Source: DATFYM01 sp035315065
GTDB lineage: Bacteria > Acidobacteriota > Terriglobia > UBA7540
Assembly: GCA_035315065.1 (NCBI GenBank)
Contig: DATFYM010000183.1
Span: 1-8,319, forward strand
DNA: 8,319 bases
Direction: 5' to 3'
In this document: positions 1 to 5,055 of the stretch, piece by piece
Layout of the letters: each line of letters begins with the position of its first letter
How positions within the stretch are numbered: the first letter of the stretch is position 1
Position numbers and translations under genes: made by a program
The notes under the pieces: model-generated
The model's input: only the letters and a program-made list of their open reading frames with translations
Database searches by the model: none
Told to the model about the DNA's origin: nothing

Positions 1-132
1 GGAAGCGGCGAAGCCACCTTGGCGAACTGCGACACGAACCTCCGGCTCTAACGGGCTCAAGTCACGGAACCGCCGTATGCGGACCCGCATGTACGGTGGT
101 GTGACAGGGAAAGCGGGCGACCGCCTACCTAT
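1..132 (+). mobile_element. 3' end of a group II intron (domains V and VI)
   Basis: This is the tail of a self-splicing retroelement whose body lies outside the window. The diagnostic part is a domain V hairpin at 69-100, followed by a domain VI-like hairpin (stem GCGG/CCGC around 113-124 inside an outer AGG/CCT pairing) and an intron end in ...CTACCTAT near 132. Bacterial group II introns usually end in AY shortly after domain VI, which fits. The first 51 bases can be read as an open frame that stops at TAA 49-51. It may be the last residues of the intron-encoded reverse transcriptase/maturase, but it is too short to identify. The family is probably one of the bacterial lineages with a CGC triad in domain V. 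The exact 3' splice junction could be off by a few bases. Confidence 0.8.
69..100 (+). ncRNA. Group II intron domain V catalytic hairpin
   Basis: A 9-bp lower stem pairs 69-77 (ACCGCCGTA) with 92-100 (TACGGTGGT), with one G-T pair. A 2-nt bulge (TG, 90-91) follows, then a 4-bp upper stem TGCG/CGCA closed by the tetraloop GACC (82-85). Long lower stem, two-base bulge on the 3' side and short capped upper stem is the standard domain V architecture. The catalytic triad would be the CGC in the lower stem at 71-73. The whole hairpin is 32 nt, slightly shorter than the common 34 nt. This element binds the catalytic metal ions in splicing. Confidence 0.82.
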
Positions 133-346
133 GTCGATTTGCGCCGAAGGCGCCTTGGACTGCCGACGAAGAATTGCCGATTGATGATTGCCGATTGACG
201 ATTTGAAGAGGGATCAGGTGTCGTTCCGAGAGAGGGTTTGAGACCGTCCGGTCTACTCGGGCAAACAGCCCGTTCTCGAGCGCGTCTAGTTCCTTCTGGG
301 CGGAATGCTTGACTTCAAGCGAGTAATTAGCCGCGGGAACGCCCAT
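125..346 (-). pseudogene. Truncated RelE/ParE-family toxin
   Basis: Only the N-terminal part resembles a type II toxin of the RelE/ParE superfamily. Residues about 8-33 read YSLEVKHSAQKELDAL and then ENGLFARVDRTV, matching the first beta strand and helix hairpin typical of these mRNA interferases or gyrase inhibitors. Family members are usually 85-100 residues and carry a conserved central beta sheet and C-terminal basic or aromatic catalytic residues. None of that is visible here. After about residue 35 the frame runs through a heptamer repeat (172-206) and stops at TAG 125-127, inside the group II intron tail. The assumed start ATG (344-346) overlaps the end of the antitoxin gene by 20 nt, the usual coupling in such operons; an ATG at 374-376 is the alternative. 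I infer an inactivated toxin whose C-terminal half was deleted or replaced. Confidence 0.6.
172..206 (+). repeat. Heptamer array, GATTNNN type (5 units)
   Basis: Five consecutive 7-nt units: AATTGCC, GATTGAT, GATTGCC, GATTGAC, GATTTGA. The first four bases are nearly constant and the last three vary. It sits where the toxin reading frame loses its family resemblance, between the intron tail and the toxin fragment. It is one of three arrays with a 7-nt period in this window; the others have different core tetramers. Confidence 0.8.
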
Positions 347-518
347 GTTTTGGCCGGTTGACCCGGTATTCTTCATAGGGGGCAGCTCTCTCATTGCGGC
401 GCGACTCAGACACGAGTCCGTCCCAGAAATCTTCCCAGAGCGCCCGATGCTTCCTGAGGTCGATCAGCACAGCCGTCCTGCGTCCCTTGTCGTCGGTCAC
501 GAATTGGATTCCTGTCAT
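327..518 (-). CDS. Small antitoxin of a RelE/ParE-type module
   Basis: A 63-residue protein beginning MTGIQFVTDDKGRRTAVLID. This N-terminal strand pattern (xIQFVTDxxGxxxAVxIxL) resembles Phd/RelB-like antitoxins that neutralise RelE/ParE toxins. The C-terminal half is charged (ESRRNERAAPYEEYRVNR) and would be the unfolded toxin-wrapping segment. The start at 518 is preferred over the longer frame because a strong Shine-Dalgarno AGGAGG (plus-strand 527-532) lies 8 nt upstream. The truncated toxin follows immediately and overlaps by about 20 nt, giving the normal antitoxin-toxin order. In intact modules the antitoxin, alone or with toxin, represses its own promoter; here that promoter would lie in 533-625, overlapping the end of the molybdoenzyme gene, and I see no clear -10/-35 pair. 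The gene looks complete, but its toxin is broken, so it may be an orphan. Confidence 0.72.
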   Translation of the reverse strand: MTGIQFVTDDKGRRTAVLIDLRKHRALWEDFWDGLVSESRRNERAAPYEEYRVNRPKHGRSRG

Positions 519-526
519 GGCTTCTT

Positions 527-532
527 CCTCCT
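527..532 (-). promoter_or_regulatory. Shine-Dalgarno for the antitoxin
   Basis: The plus strand reads CCTCCT, so the minus strand reads AGGAGG, 8 nt before ATG 516-518. This decides the antitoxin start: the longer frame opening at 590 would add 24 residues with no comparable signal. Confidence 0.75.
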
Positions 533-617
533 GAGGGCTAAAGCAAACTGTGCGCCACCCTCGAAGAGCGAAACGCAGCCCTACCCGCATTTAAGGTTAA
601 CACATCCCTCGAGATCA

Positions 618-1682
618 TCAACGTATCATGCATCTGACTGACTGCCTCCAGTTCATCTCATAGGCATCGATTCTCGAAGCGTTGCGCTCGGCCGGCTGGA
701 CGTTCCCTTGGTCGTCGGTGGCACGAACCGAGATACGGTAATCGCCAGGCTTGGCGTCCCAGCGATAATTCCACAGCACCCAGGCATAGCGGCCAGGGCT
801 CGCCTCAAGCGCCGCAGGAGCCCAGTCGTCTCCGCCATTCACACTCACCTCCACCCTGGCCACCTTGTTCTCTCCCGCCCATGCGGCGCCCCGAATCGTA
901 TGCGGGCCGGGGCTTACCACATCTCCCTCGCGCGGCCAGGCGATCTGGGACTTCACCTGCATGCGGGTGACGGGGCTTCGCGCCGTGCCCACCGCTTCGA
1001 GGCGCAGAGCCACATATTCCTGGGTCATGAAAGGATTGGTATCTTCCTGGTCGAGCGCTTCGATTCGCGTTAGCCACTTGATGGAATCCATCCCGTACCA
1101 TCCCGGGACGATCGCCCGCAAAGGGTAACCATGCTCCGCCGGCAGTTGGGCTCCATTCATCTGGTAGGCCAGAAGAGTATCGGAGTCGAGCGCTTTTTCC
1201 ACCGGAATGCTGCGCCGGAAGGAGCCCGCTCGCTCATTGCCACTGCCGTCCGCCCCGACCAGTTGAATAGACCTTACCTCGGGAGGCAGGCCGGCTTGCC
1301 GAAGGACGCTTGCCAGCGGGACGCCGGTCCACTCTGCGGTGCTGACCCCGCCCGCGCCCACGGGATTGCCGGCGCATTCCAGGGTCGCCGTGAGGCGGCG
1401 TCCCGGCCCGCGCAGAATATCGGCGTAGGTCAATTCCAGCGGCGCTAGGACATGACCGCCCACGCGCAATCGCCAGGACCGAGCCACCAGGCGCGGCTCC
1501 GGGAAATGGTCCCGGATGTAGAAGTCTTCCTCGGGAGTGATCGAGTCGCGGAGGCGGTTGAAGTCAAGTTCTTCGATACGCGGGTCGCTCGACCGAATGA
1601 TCCGGGAGGAGGCCCAAAAAGCCGCGGGGCGAAGGGCCGGGACCAGGGCCACGGCCGATAGGAATTCTCGTCGGCGTATCAT
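618..1682 (-). CDS. Tat-exported sulfite-oxidase-family molybdopterin oxidoreductase
   Basis: A 354-residue enzyme of the sulfite oxidase family, expected to carry a Mo-pyranopterin cofactor. Residues 1-25 form a twin-arginine signal (RRREFL at 3-8, then a hydrophobic stretch with AFWA), so it should be exported folded. The core holds FYIRDHFPEP (54-63), the LECAGN loop (101-106) with Cys103 as the probable molybdenum ligand, and HGYPLRAIVPGWYG (184-197), a conserved cofactor-binding segment. Residues about 240-350 form the C-terminal dimerisation domain (AAWAGENKVARVEVSVNGG). There is no haem domain, so it resembles SorA-type or plant-type sulfite oxidases; an electron acceptor is not encoded nearby. 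Substrate is uncertain, since many relatives are called only 'sulfite oxidase-like'. The ATG at 1680-1682 follows the CTGANNN repeat by 5 nt and has no Shine-Dalgarno. It may be co-transcribed with the upstream TPR/DUF1326 gene. Confidence 0.88.
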   Translation of the reverse strand: MIRRREFLSAVALVPALRPAAFWASSRIIRSSDPRIEELDFNRLRDSITPEEDFYIRDHFPEPRLVARSWRLRVGGHVLAPLELTYADILRGPGRRLTATLECAGNPVGAGGVSTAEWTGVPLASVLRQAGLPPEVRSIQLVGADGSGNERAGSFRRSIPVEKALDSDTLLAYQMNGAQLPAEHGYPLRAIVPGWYGMDSIKWLTRIEALDQEDTNPFMTQEYVALRLEAVGTARSPVTRMQVKSQIAWPREGDVVSPGPHTIRGAAWAGENKVARVEVSVNGGDDWAPAALEASPGRYAWVLWNYRWDAKPGDYRISVRATDDQGNVQPAERNASRIDAYEMNWRQSVRCMIR

Positions 1683-1687
1683 CAGTG

Positions 1688-1828
1688 TTTTCAGTTCTCA
1701 GTTTTCAGTTCTCAGTTTTCAGTTGCTTTCAGCTATCAGCAATCAGCTATCAGCAAAACAACCGCAGTGCTGAGAGCTGACGGCTGATGGCTGAAGACTG
1801 AGGACTGAAAACTGAGAACTGAGAACTA
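1688..1828. repeat. Inverted pair of CTGANNN heptamer arrays
   Basis: The right arm (1770-1825) is eight uninterrupted CTGANNN units: CTGAGAG, CTGACGG, CTGATGG, CTGAAGA, CTGAGGA, CTGAAAA, CTGAGAA, CTGAGAA, then CTA. The left arm is the reverse complement type, NNNTCAG: five units at 1688-1722 alternating TTTTCAG and TTCTCAG, one 10-nt spacer unit (1723-1732), and three units at 1733-1753. The two arms face each other across about 16 nt and could form a long imperfect hairpin or cruciform. The array fills almost the whole gap between two genes: its right end supplies the stop codon (plus-strand CTA, minus-strand TAG) of the TPR gene, and its left end is 5 nt from the molybdoenzyme start codon. 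Confidence 0.88.
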
Positions 1829-3706
1829 TTGACTCCTGGAAGACGGCCTCGGGTAGGTCGAGAGCGTGGGCAGCTTCAGGCTCCGGATCAAGTCGAGCTG
1901 CTTCGCCGTAAAATACCCCGAACCGTCCTCAAACTGGATCAGCATGGTCGAATCCTGGTAATCGCGCGAATCCAGATCGATGGTCCGATAATTAGCCTGG
2001 CGGCCGCTGTAGTCCCACTTCATGCCGGCCTGCGCATCCGTAAGCTTGTAGATGAGGTTGCGGGCATACTCGAGAGTGTTGGAGAAGTAGTCCAGGGCGG
2101 CGGTGCGCAGAAGCGGTTCACCGCCGGCGTTCAGTTGCCGCTCAATTTTCATCTGAAGCACGCCCGGAACTTCCACCAGGAACACTTTCCCGCCCTGCGC
2201 GCGTTCAAACGACACCGGCACCCGCCTCATGTCGAGACCATGAAACTGTTTCAGGGGGATAAACTCCTGGAAGATGTGCTCCAGAGCGATCATTTGCTCG
2301 GGCGTCGCGGAAGAGTGGACGTAGAACACCGCGGGAATGCTCTGCGTGTCCATGGCACTGCTGGCGACCACGAAAGTGACATCGTCCAGAGGGACGCTGC
2401 CGTAATGTCCTTGGGTGATGTGGAACCCCCCGGTGCTTTCGCAATGGCCGTAGGTGGGAGGAGCGTTGGAGCGGCAAGGGCAAGGGGTCTTGCAGGGGCA
2501 ACAGACCATCCCTTCTCCCTTCAAGTGCCAGGCTTGCGCGAAAGGAACCCGTTTCCGCTCGGGAAGATTCTCGCGCGCCACAATCGCGGACATCTCCGCC
2601 ACCTGCGGATTATCGGGCCACTTGCTGCGGGCGGATTCCATCGCCGCGGCGGCGGAGGGCAAGTCACCGCCCAGCAGTTCCGTCCAGATCAGGTGGGTGG
2701 CGGAAGGGGTGTCGTCAGGATTGAGTTGCACGGCTTGGGCCTGTTGGACGCGGGCTTCTTGCGTTTTGCCAATGGCTAAGAAGGCGGCTCCCAGCAGGTC
2801 CAAACGCGCGGCTTCGAGTTCGCGATCGACGCTTCCTGGCTGGACTTTATTCAAGTACTCGATGGCGCCGAGATAGTCCGAGCGGTTGAAGCGCAGTTGA
2901 GCAATTTGGAGGTACAGGTCGGCGAGCCTCAGCTCCGGCGGCGCCGGGCCGCCGCCCTCGACGAGTACTGCCGCACGCTCGAAATCGCCTTCAGCCTCGC
3001 GGGGCATCTGCTGCTTGAGCAGAAGTCTGCCAAGCTGGAACAACGCCCCCGCGTCATGGGCTGAGAGCTTTTCCAGCCGGCTCACATTCTGTCGTGCCGG
3101 GGCAGTTTGCTTGAGTTGGAATTGATCGGCGGTAAGAGTAAAGATCCGTTCGCGGTCACTGGGATCGGCCTGGACCGCAGCCAAGAGGAGGGGAAGAGCC
3201 GCCGAATACTTCGATTGGTCCATCAACGTCAGCCCCAGCCCGTAGCGGGCCTGTCCGTGGGAGTCGCCTGACTTGAGAGCTGTGCCGAACTCCTTAGCCG
3301 CACCCGTCAGGTCGTTGGTTTCCAGGTCGAGCTTGCCGAGAGCGATATGAGCGTCGATATGCGCGGGGCTGATTTCAACCGCGTGCAGCCAGGACTTTCG
3401 CGCCTCGTCCGGCTTTCCCAATTGCCGCTGGATGCTTCCGAGGACGTAGTATGCTTCGGCGGACTTCGGGTCCAGATCGAGAGCTTCCTGGCACTTCTTC
3501 AGTGCGTCATACAGACGGTTTCCCGCCAAGGCGCCTTCGGCCTCGCGAAGGGCATCTTTGGCTGATCGCCGGGCTTCTTCTTGGGCGAGTCTGGGGGAAG
3601 AGAAGTCCTGTGTGGGCCGCAGAGCGGCAAGGGCGCCGGCGAGCGTCAAGAGGAGGCTAGGCGAAGAGAGATACAGTAAGAGCCGAGATCTTCGTCTGTT
3701 AACCAT
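1826..3706 (-). CDS. Exported TPR protein with C-terminal DUF1326-like Cys-rich domain
   Basis: A 626-residue protein in two parts. Residues 5-30 (basic RRRSRLLL then a hydrophobic segment) are a signal peptide or N-terminal membrane anchor. Residues about 45-375 form tetratricopeptide repeats, with TPR-like signatures such as AEAYYVLGSIQRQLGKPDEA (83-102), DAHIALGKL and ALFQLGRLLL; this is a protein-docking scaffold. From AWHLKGEGM (392) the C-terminal 230 residues resemble DUF1326: a cluster of Cys402, 403, 405, 409, 411 and 422 (CCPCKTPCPC, then HC), followed by GGFHITQGHYGSVPLDDVTF. DUF1326 proteins have this clustered-cysteine start and are suspected, not proven, to bind metal. The start ATG (3704-3706) has only a weak AGGGAAG 9 nt upstream. 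The molybdoenzyme gene follows downstream after 143 nt of repeats. Function is unknown; an extracytoplasmic metal-related scaffold is a guess. Confidence 0.82.
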   Translation of the reverse strand: MVNRRRSRLLLYLSSPSLLLTLAGALAALRPTQDFSSPRLAQEEARRSAKDALREAEGALAGNRLYDALKKCQEALDLDPKSAEAYYVLGSIQRQLGKPDEARKSWLHAVEISPAHIDAHIALGKLDLETNDLTGAAKEFGTALKSGDSHGQARYGLGLTLMDQSKYSAALPLLLAAVQADPSDRERIFTLTADQFQLKQTAPARQNVSRLEKLSAHDAGALFQLGRLLLKQQMPREAEGDFERAAVLVEGGGPAPPELRLADLYLQIAQLRFNRSDYLGAIEYLNKVQPGSVDRELEAARLDLLGAAFLAIGKTQEARVQQAQAVQLNPDDTPSATHLIWTELLGGDLPSAAAAMESARSKWPDNPQVAEMSAIVARENLPERKRVPFAQAWHLKGEGMVCCPCKTPCPCRSNAPPTYGHCESTGGFHITQGHYGSVPLDDVTFVVASSAMDTQSIPAVFYVHSSATPEQMIALEHIFQEFIPLKQFHGLDMRRVPVSFERAQGGKVFLVEVPGVLQMKIERQLNAGGEPLLRTAALDYFSNTLEYARNLIYKLTDAQAGMKWDYSGRQANYRTIDLDSRDYQDSTMLIQFEDGSGYFTAKQLDLIRSLKLPTLSTYPRPSSRSQ

Positions 3707-3733
3707 GAACTGCGTCTTCCCTCTCGCTGTAAC

Positions 3734-3801
3734 GCCGGGCTGGCGCCCGGCATCTGATGCGCTACCCGTTGGTTGTGCCAGATGCCGGGCTAAAGCCCGC
3801 C
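3734..3801. repeat. Composite palindromic repeat (GCCGGGC family)
   Basis: Three overlapping inverted repeats. First, a hairpin at 3734-3751 with 7-bp arms GCCGGGC/GCCCGGC and loop TGGC. Second, a perfect 12-bp inverted pair GCCCGGCATCTG (3745-3756) and CAGATGCCGGGC (3779-3790) around a 22-nt loop. Third, a hairpin at 3786-3799, CGGGCT-AA-AGCCCG. The pairings share arms, so not all can form at once. It lies just upstream of the TPR gene (minus strand) and may be in its 5' leader. The sequence style (GGCTTTAGCC cores) resembles dispersed intergenic repeats seen in acidobacterial genomes; that is recollection, not a search. Confidence 0.75.
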
Positions 3802-3807
3802 GCTACG

Positions 3808-3834
3808 GCCCAGTTGGCGAGTTTACCGCAAACG
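3808..3834. repeat. 27-bp direct repeat, copy 1
   Basis: It begins GCCCAGTTGGCGAGTTTAC and is repeated at 4151-4177 with one mismatch (C versus A at the 20th base). It adjoins the composite palindrome at 3734-3801. The intervening DNA between the two copies contains the HicB-like gene. Confidence 0.85.
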
Positions 3835-3922
3835 CCCTGGCAGCGGCTAGGAAGAATTGACGGTTGCAGACCAGCGACCCGCATTCCGGCTGACGACTTC
3901 CCCGCGCCCCCAGGCGATCTTG

Positions 3923-4138
3923 TTACGCGAACACGAGACGGCCCTTGGGTTCGGGGACGGGACGGCCGAGTTCTTTGGCGGTTTCGATCCATTCCTGAAT
4001 CACGACCTCGACATTGGCAAGAGCTTGGCGGTAGGTATTTCCGTCGGCGGCGCAGCCGGGCAGCTCCGGAACCTCGGCGATGAACGTCTGGTCTTCGTCG
4101 CTCCAGTAAATGATGACTTCGTATTTAAGCTTCGGCAT
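3923..4138 (-). CDS. Orphan HicB-like antitoxin
   Basis: A 71-residue protein of the HicB-like superfamily. Residues 4-35 (KYEVIIYWSDEDQTFIAEVP, then ELPGCAADG) show the classic HicB N-terminal fold, a degraded RNase H-like sheet ending in the ELPGC motif. A helix with ALANVEVVIQEWIETAKELG (39-58) and the terminal PEPKGRLVFA follow. Family members of this short form run about 65-75 residues, so it seems complete; no DNA-binding C-terminal domain is present. Full HicAB modules encode the small HicA mRNA interferase next to HicB. No HicA-like frame is visible on either side, so this is a solitary member, as is common for the short subfamily. The gene is bracketed by the two 27-bp repeats; the right copy ends 12 nt before the start codon, so it overlaps its upstream control region. 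Shine-Dalgarno is weak (AGGG). Confidence 0.82.
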   Translation of the reverse strand: MPKLKYEVIIYWSDEDQTFIAEVPELPGCAADGNTYRQALANVEVVIQEWIETAKELGRPVPEPKGRLVFA

Positions 4139-4150
4139 CTGGCTCGCCCT

Positions 4151-4177
4151 GCCCAGTTGGCGAGTTTACAGCAAACG
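4151..4177. repeat. 27-bp direct repeat, copy 2
   Basis: Same sequence as 3808-3834 apart from one base. It lies just upstream of the HicB-like start codon (minus strand) and within the divergent interval leading to the HigA-like gene (plus strand). Confidence 0.85.
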
Positions 4178-4224
4178 GCCAAGCAGAGGATACAGTTTCT
4201 TCGCCACGGCTTTGAGCGCGCCAT

Positions 4225-4250
4225 GGAAGCAGGACGTAGTACAATGGCGC
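4225..4250 (+). promoter_or_regulatory. Repeated upstream element, copy 1 (TACAAT-containing)
   Basis: GGAAGCAGGACGT is followed three or four bases later by ACAATGGCG. It is nearly identical to 4705-4730, differing by a one-base length change and A/T substitutions before ACAAT. It contains TACAAT (4240-4245), a possible -10, 81 nt before the HigA-like start codon. No good -35 is visible at 16-18 nt, so promoter activity is only suggested. Its recurrence in front of two small plus-strand antitoxin-like genes supports a shared regulatory or repeat origin. Confidence 0.45.
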
Positions 4251-4312
4251 GTGACTCAGGGAGTACGAAGGGAAATTGAGCCATGGAGTTCCGGGGAGGT
4301 CGACTGGCACTG

Positions 4313-4318
4313 AAGGAG
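4313..4318 (+). promoter_or_regulatory. Shine-Dalgarno for the HigA-like gene
   Basis: AAGGAG lies 8 nt before ATG 4327-4329. It supports that start over the upstream in-frame start at 4276, which would add 17 residues unlike the family. Confidence 0.8.
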
Positions 4319-4326
4319 AAATACCG

Positions 4327-4653
4327 ATGAGTTTCAAGCGCCCGAAAGGAGGCTGGAATATTCAGCGTGTCACAACCCATCCTGGTGAAATGTTACGCGA
4401 GGATTTTATGAAGCCGATGAGGCTGTCGGCGAACCGCTTGGCAATGGACGTGCACGTTCCGGTCACTCGCATTAACGAAATCATCCGCGAGCGTCGCAGC
4501 GTGACCGCCGACACGGCGCTACGCCTCGGGCGTTACTTCGGCAATTCGCCCGAGTTCTGGCTGAACCTTCAACAACTGTACGACCTCACGCTGGTTCGGC
4601 AGAAGTCGTTAAAGGAAATCGAAAAGGAAGTGCGGCCGGCGCGAGCAGCCTAG
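4327..4653 (+). CDS. higA: HigA-family antitoxin (XRE helix-turn-helix), orphan
   Basis: A 108-residue protein of the HigA/VapI group, the antitoxin and autorepressor of higBA modules. After a short lead it shows THPGEMLREDFMKPMRLSAN (residues 18-37), the family hallmark with HPGE and the first helices. The helix-turn-helix core follows (NRLAMDVHVPVTRINEIIRE, 37-56), then RRSVTADTALRLGRYFGNSP (57-76) and EFWLNLQQLYDL. Length matches the usual 95-110 residues. Start choice is set by a strong Shine-Dalgarno 8 nt upstream. HigB is normally encoded just upstream of HigA, but the 188 nt back to the HicB-like gene contain no HigB-like frame, so the toxin is missing or elsewhere. The protein may act as a free-standing DNA-binding repressor of its own upstream region, which holds a TACAAT-containing element also found at 4705. 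Family assignment is secure; function as antitoxin is not. Confidence 0.88.
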   Translation: MSFKRPKGGWNIQRVTTHPGEMLREDFMKPMRLSANRLAMDVHVPVTRINEIIRERRSVTADTALRLGRYFGNSPEFWLNLQQLYDLTLVRQKSLKEIEKEVRPARAA

Positions 4654-4704
4654 CGAGCGTCTATACCGCCTGTAGTAGCCGAGCCTCTTCTGGGCGCGCG
4701 AGGC

Positions 4705-4730
4705 GGAAGCAGGACGTTTACAATGGCGTG
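4705..4730 (+). promoter_or_regulatory. Repeated upstream element, copy 2 (TACAAT-containing)
   Basis: GGAAGCAGGACGTTTACAAT followed by GGCGTG repeats the element at 4225-4250. TACAAT (4719-4724) lies 27 nt before the ATG at 4752, a reasonable distance for a -10 with a short leader. No clear -35 is seen. It could equally be a duplicated intergenic segment without promoter function. Confidence 0.45.
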
Positions 4731-4751
4731 TCATTGACTGGCACCGATCTT

Positions 4752-4961
4752 ATGAGGAAAGCAAGGAAGAAGAGAACCGCGTCACTCGATCAAGAAGCCA
4801 TCGATGAACTCGTGGTTTCGCAGTCGGAAGACAATTCGGCTTGGGACGCCGCTCTACTGGTTAAGCGGTCAAAGTCGGCCTCACTCTCGATTCCCGGCGA
4901 CCTCGCCGCACGCGCAGCTTTCCTGGCCAAGCTACATCGCGAGCCCGGTCTCGACCAGTGA
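4752..4961 (+). pseudogene. CopG/BrnA-like antitoxin fragment, probably ended by a nonsense codon
   Basis: The 69-residue frame starts MRKARKKRTASLDQEAIDEL, then runs through VVSQSEDNSAWDAALLVKRS and SKSASLSIPGDLAARAAFLA to KLHREPGLDQ. The basic lead, an acidic helix, and an 'SASLSIPxDLAARAAFLAKLH' segment resemble antitoxins with a C-terminal ribbon-helix-helix, which normally continue with a W-containing helix (QW-ERV). Here the next codon is TGA (4959-4961); read through, the same frame gives VERVVH and then TAG (4980-4982). I infer that TGG became TGA and the C-terminal DNA-binding helix was lost. The alternative is a genuinely short protein. GTG 4728 is an upstream in-frame start; ATG 4752 lacks a good Shine-Dalgarno. 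No toxin gene is adjacent: the next gene is convergent and ends at 5056. Confidence 0.55.
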
Positions 4962-5055
4962 GTCGAACGCGTCGTCCACTAGACAAGCAGAGAGTGCCCA
5001 CCGAGAGTGGAAGCTTTTGAAAGGGACGTCCGAGATCGGCAGGCGGGTTCTGCGG

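Noticed and set aside
1..51. Reverse transcriptase C-terminus as a separate CDS
   Set aside because: Only 16 codons are available and they carry no recognisable maturase motif, so it is mentioned only within the intron entry.
1688..1828. Possible CRISPR array
   Set aside because: Repeat units are 7 nt with no spacers of 25-40 nt, and no cas genes are present; these are simple heptamer arrays.
1829..2779. Long plus-strand open frame of 316 codons
   Set aside because: It lies entirely antisense to the TPR/DUF1326 gene, has no domain signal or Shine-Dalgarno, and is explained as a GC-rich shadow frame.
4211..4245. TTGAGC as a -35 for TACAAT at 4240
   Set aside because: The spacing is 22-23 nt rather than 16-18, so it is not a credible sigma70 pair.
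4139..4326. Possible HicA or HigB toxin between the two antitoxin-like genes
   Set aside because: Neither strand gives a frame with toxin-like sequence in these 188 nt; open frames there are short and cross the repeats.
4962..5055. Bidirectional terminator between convergent genes
   Set aside because: Only stems of 4-6 bp without a T-tract are visible, which is not enough to call.
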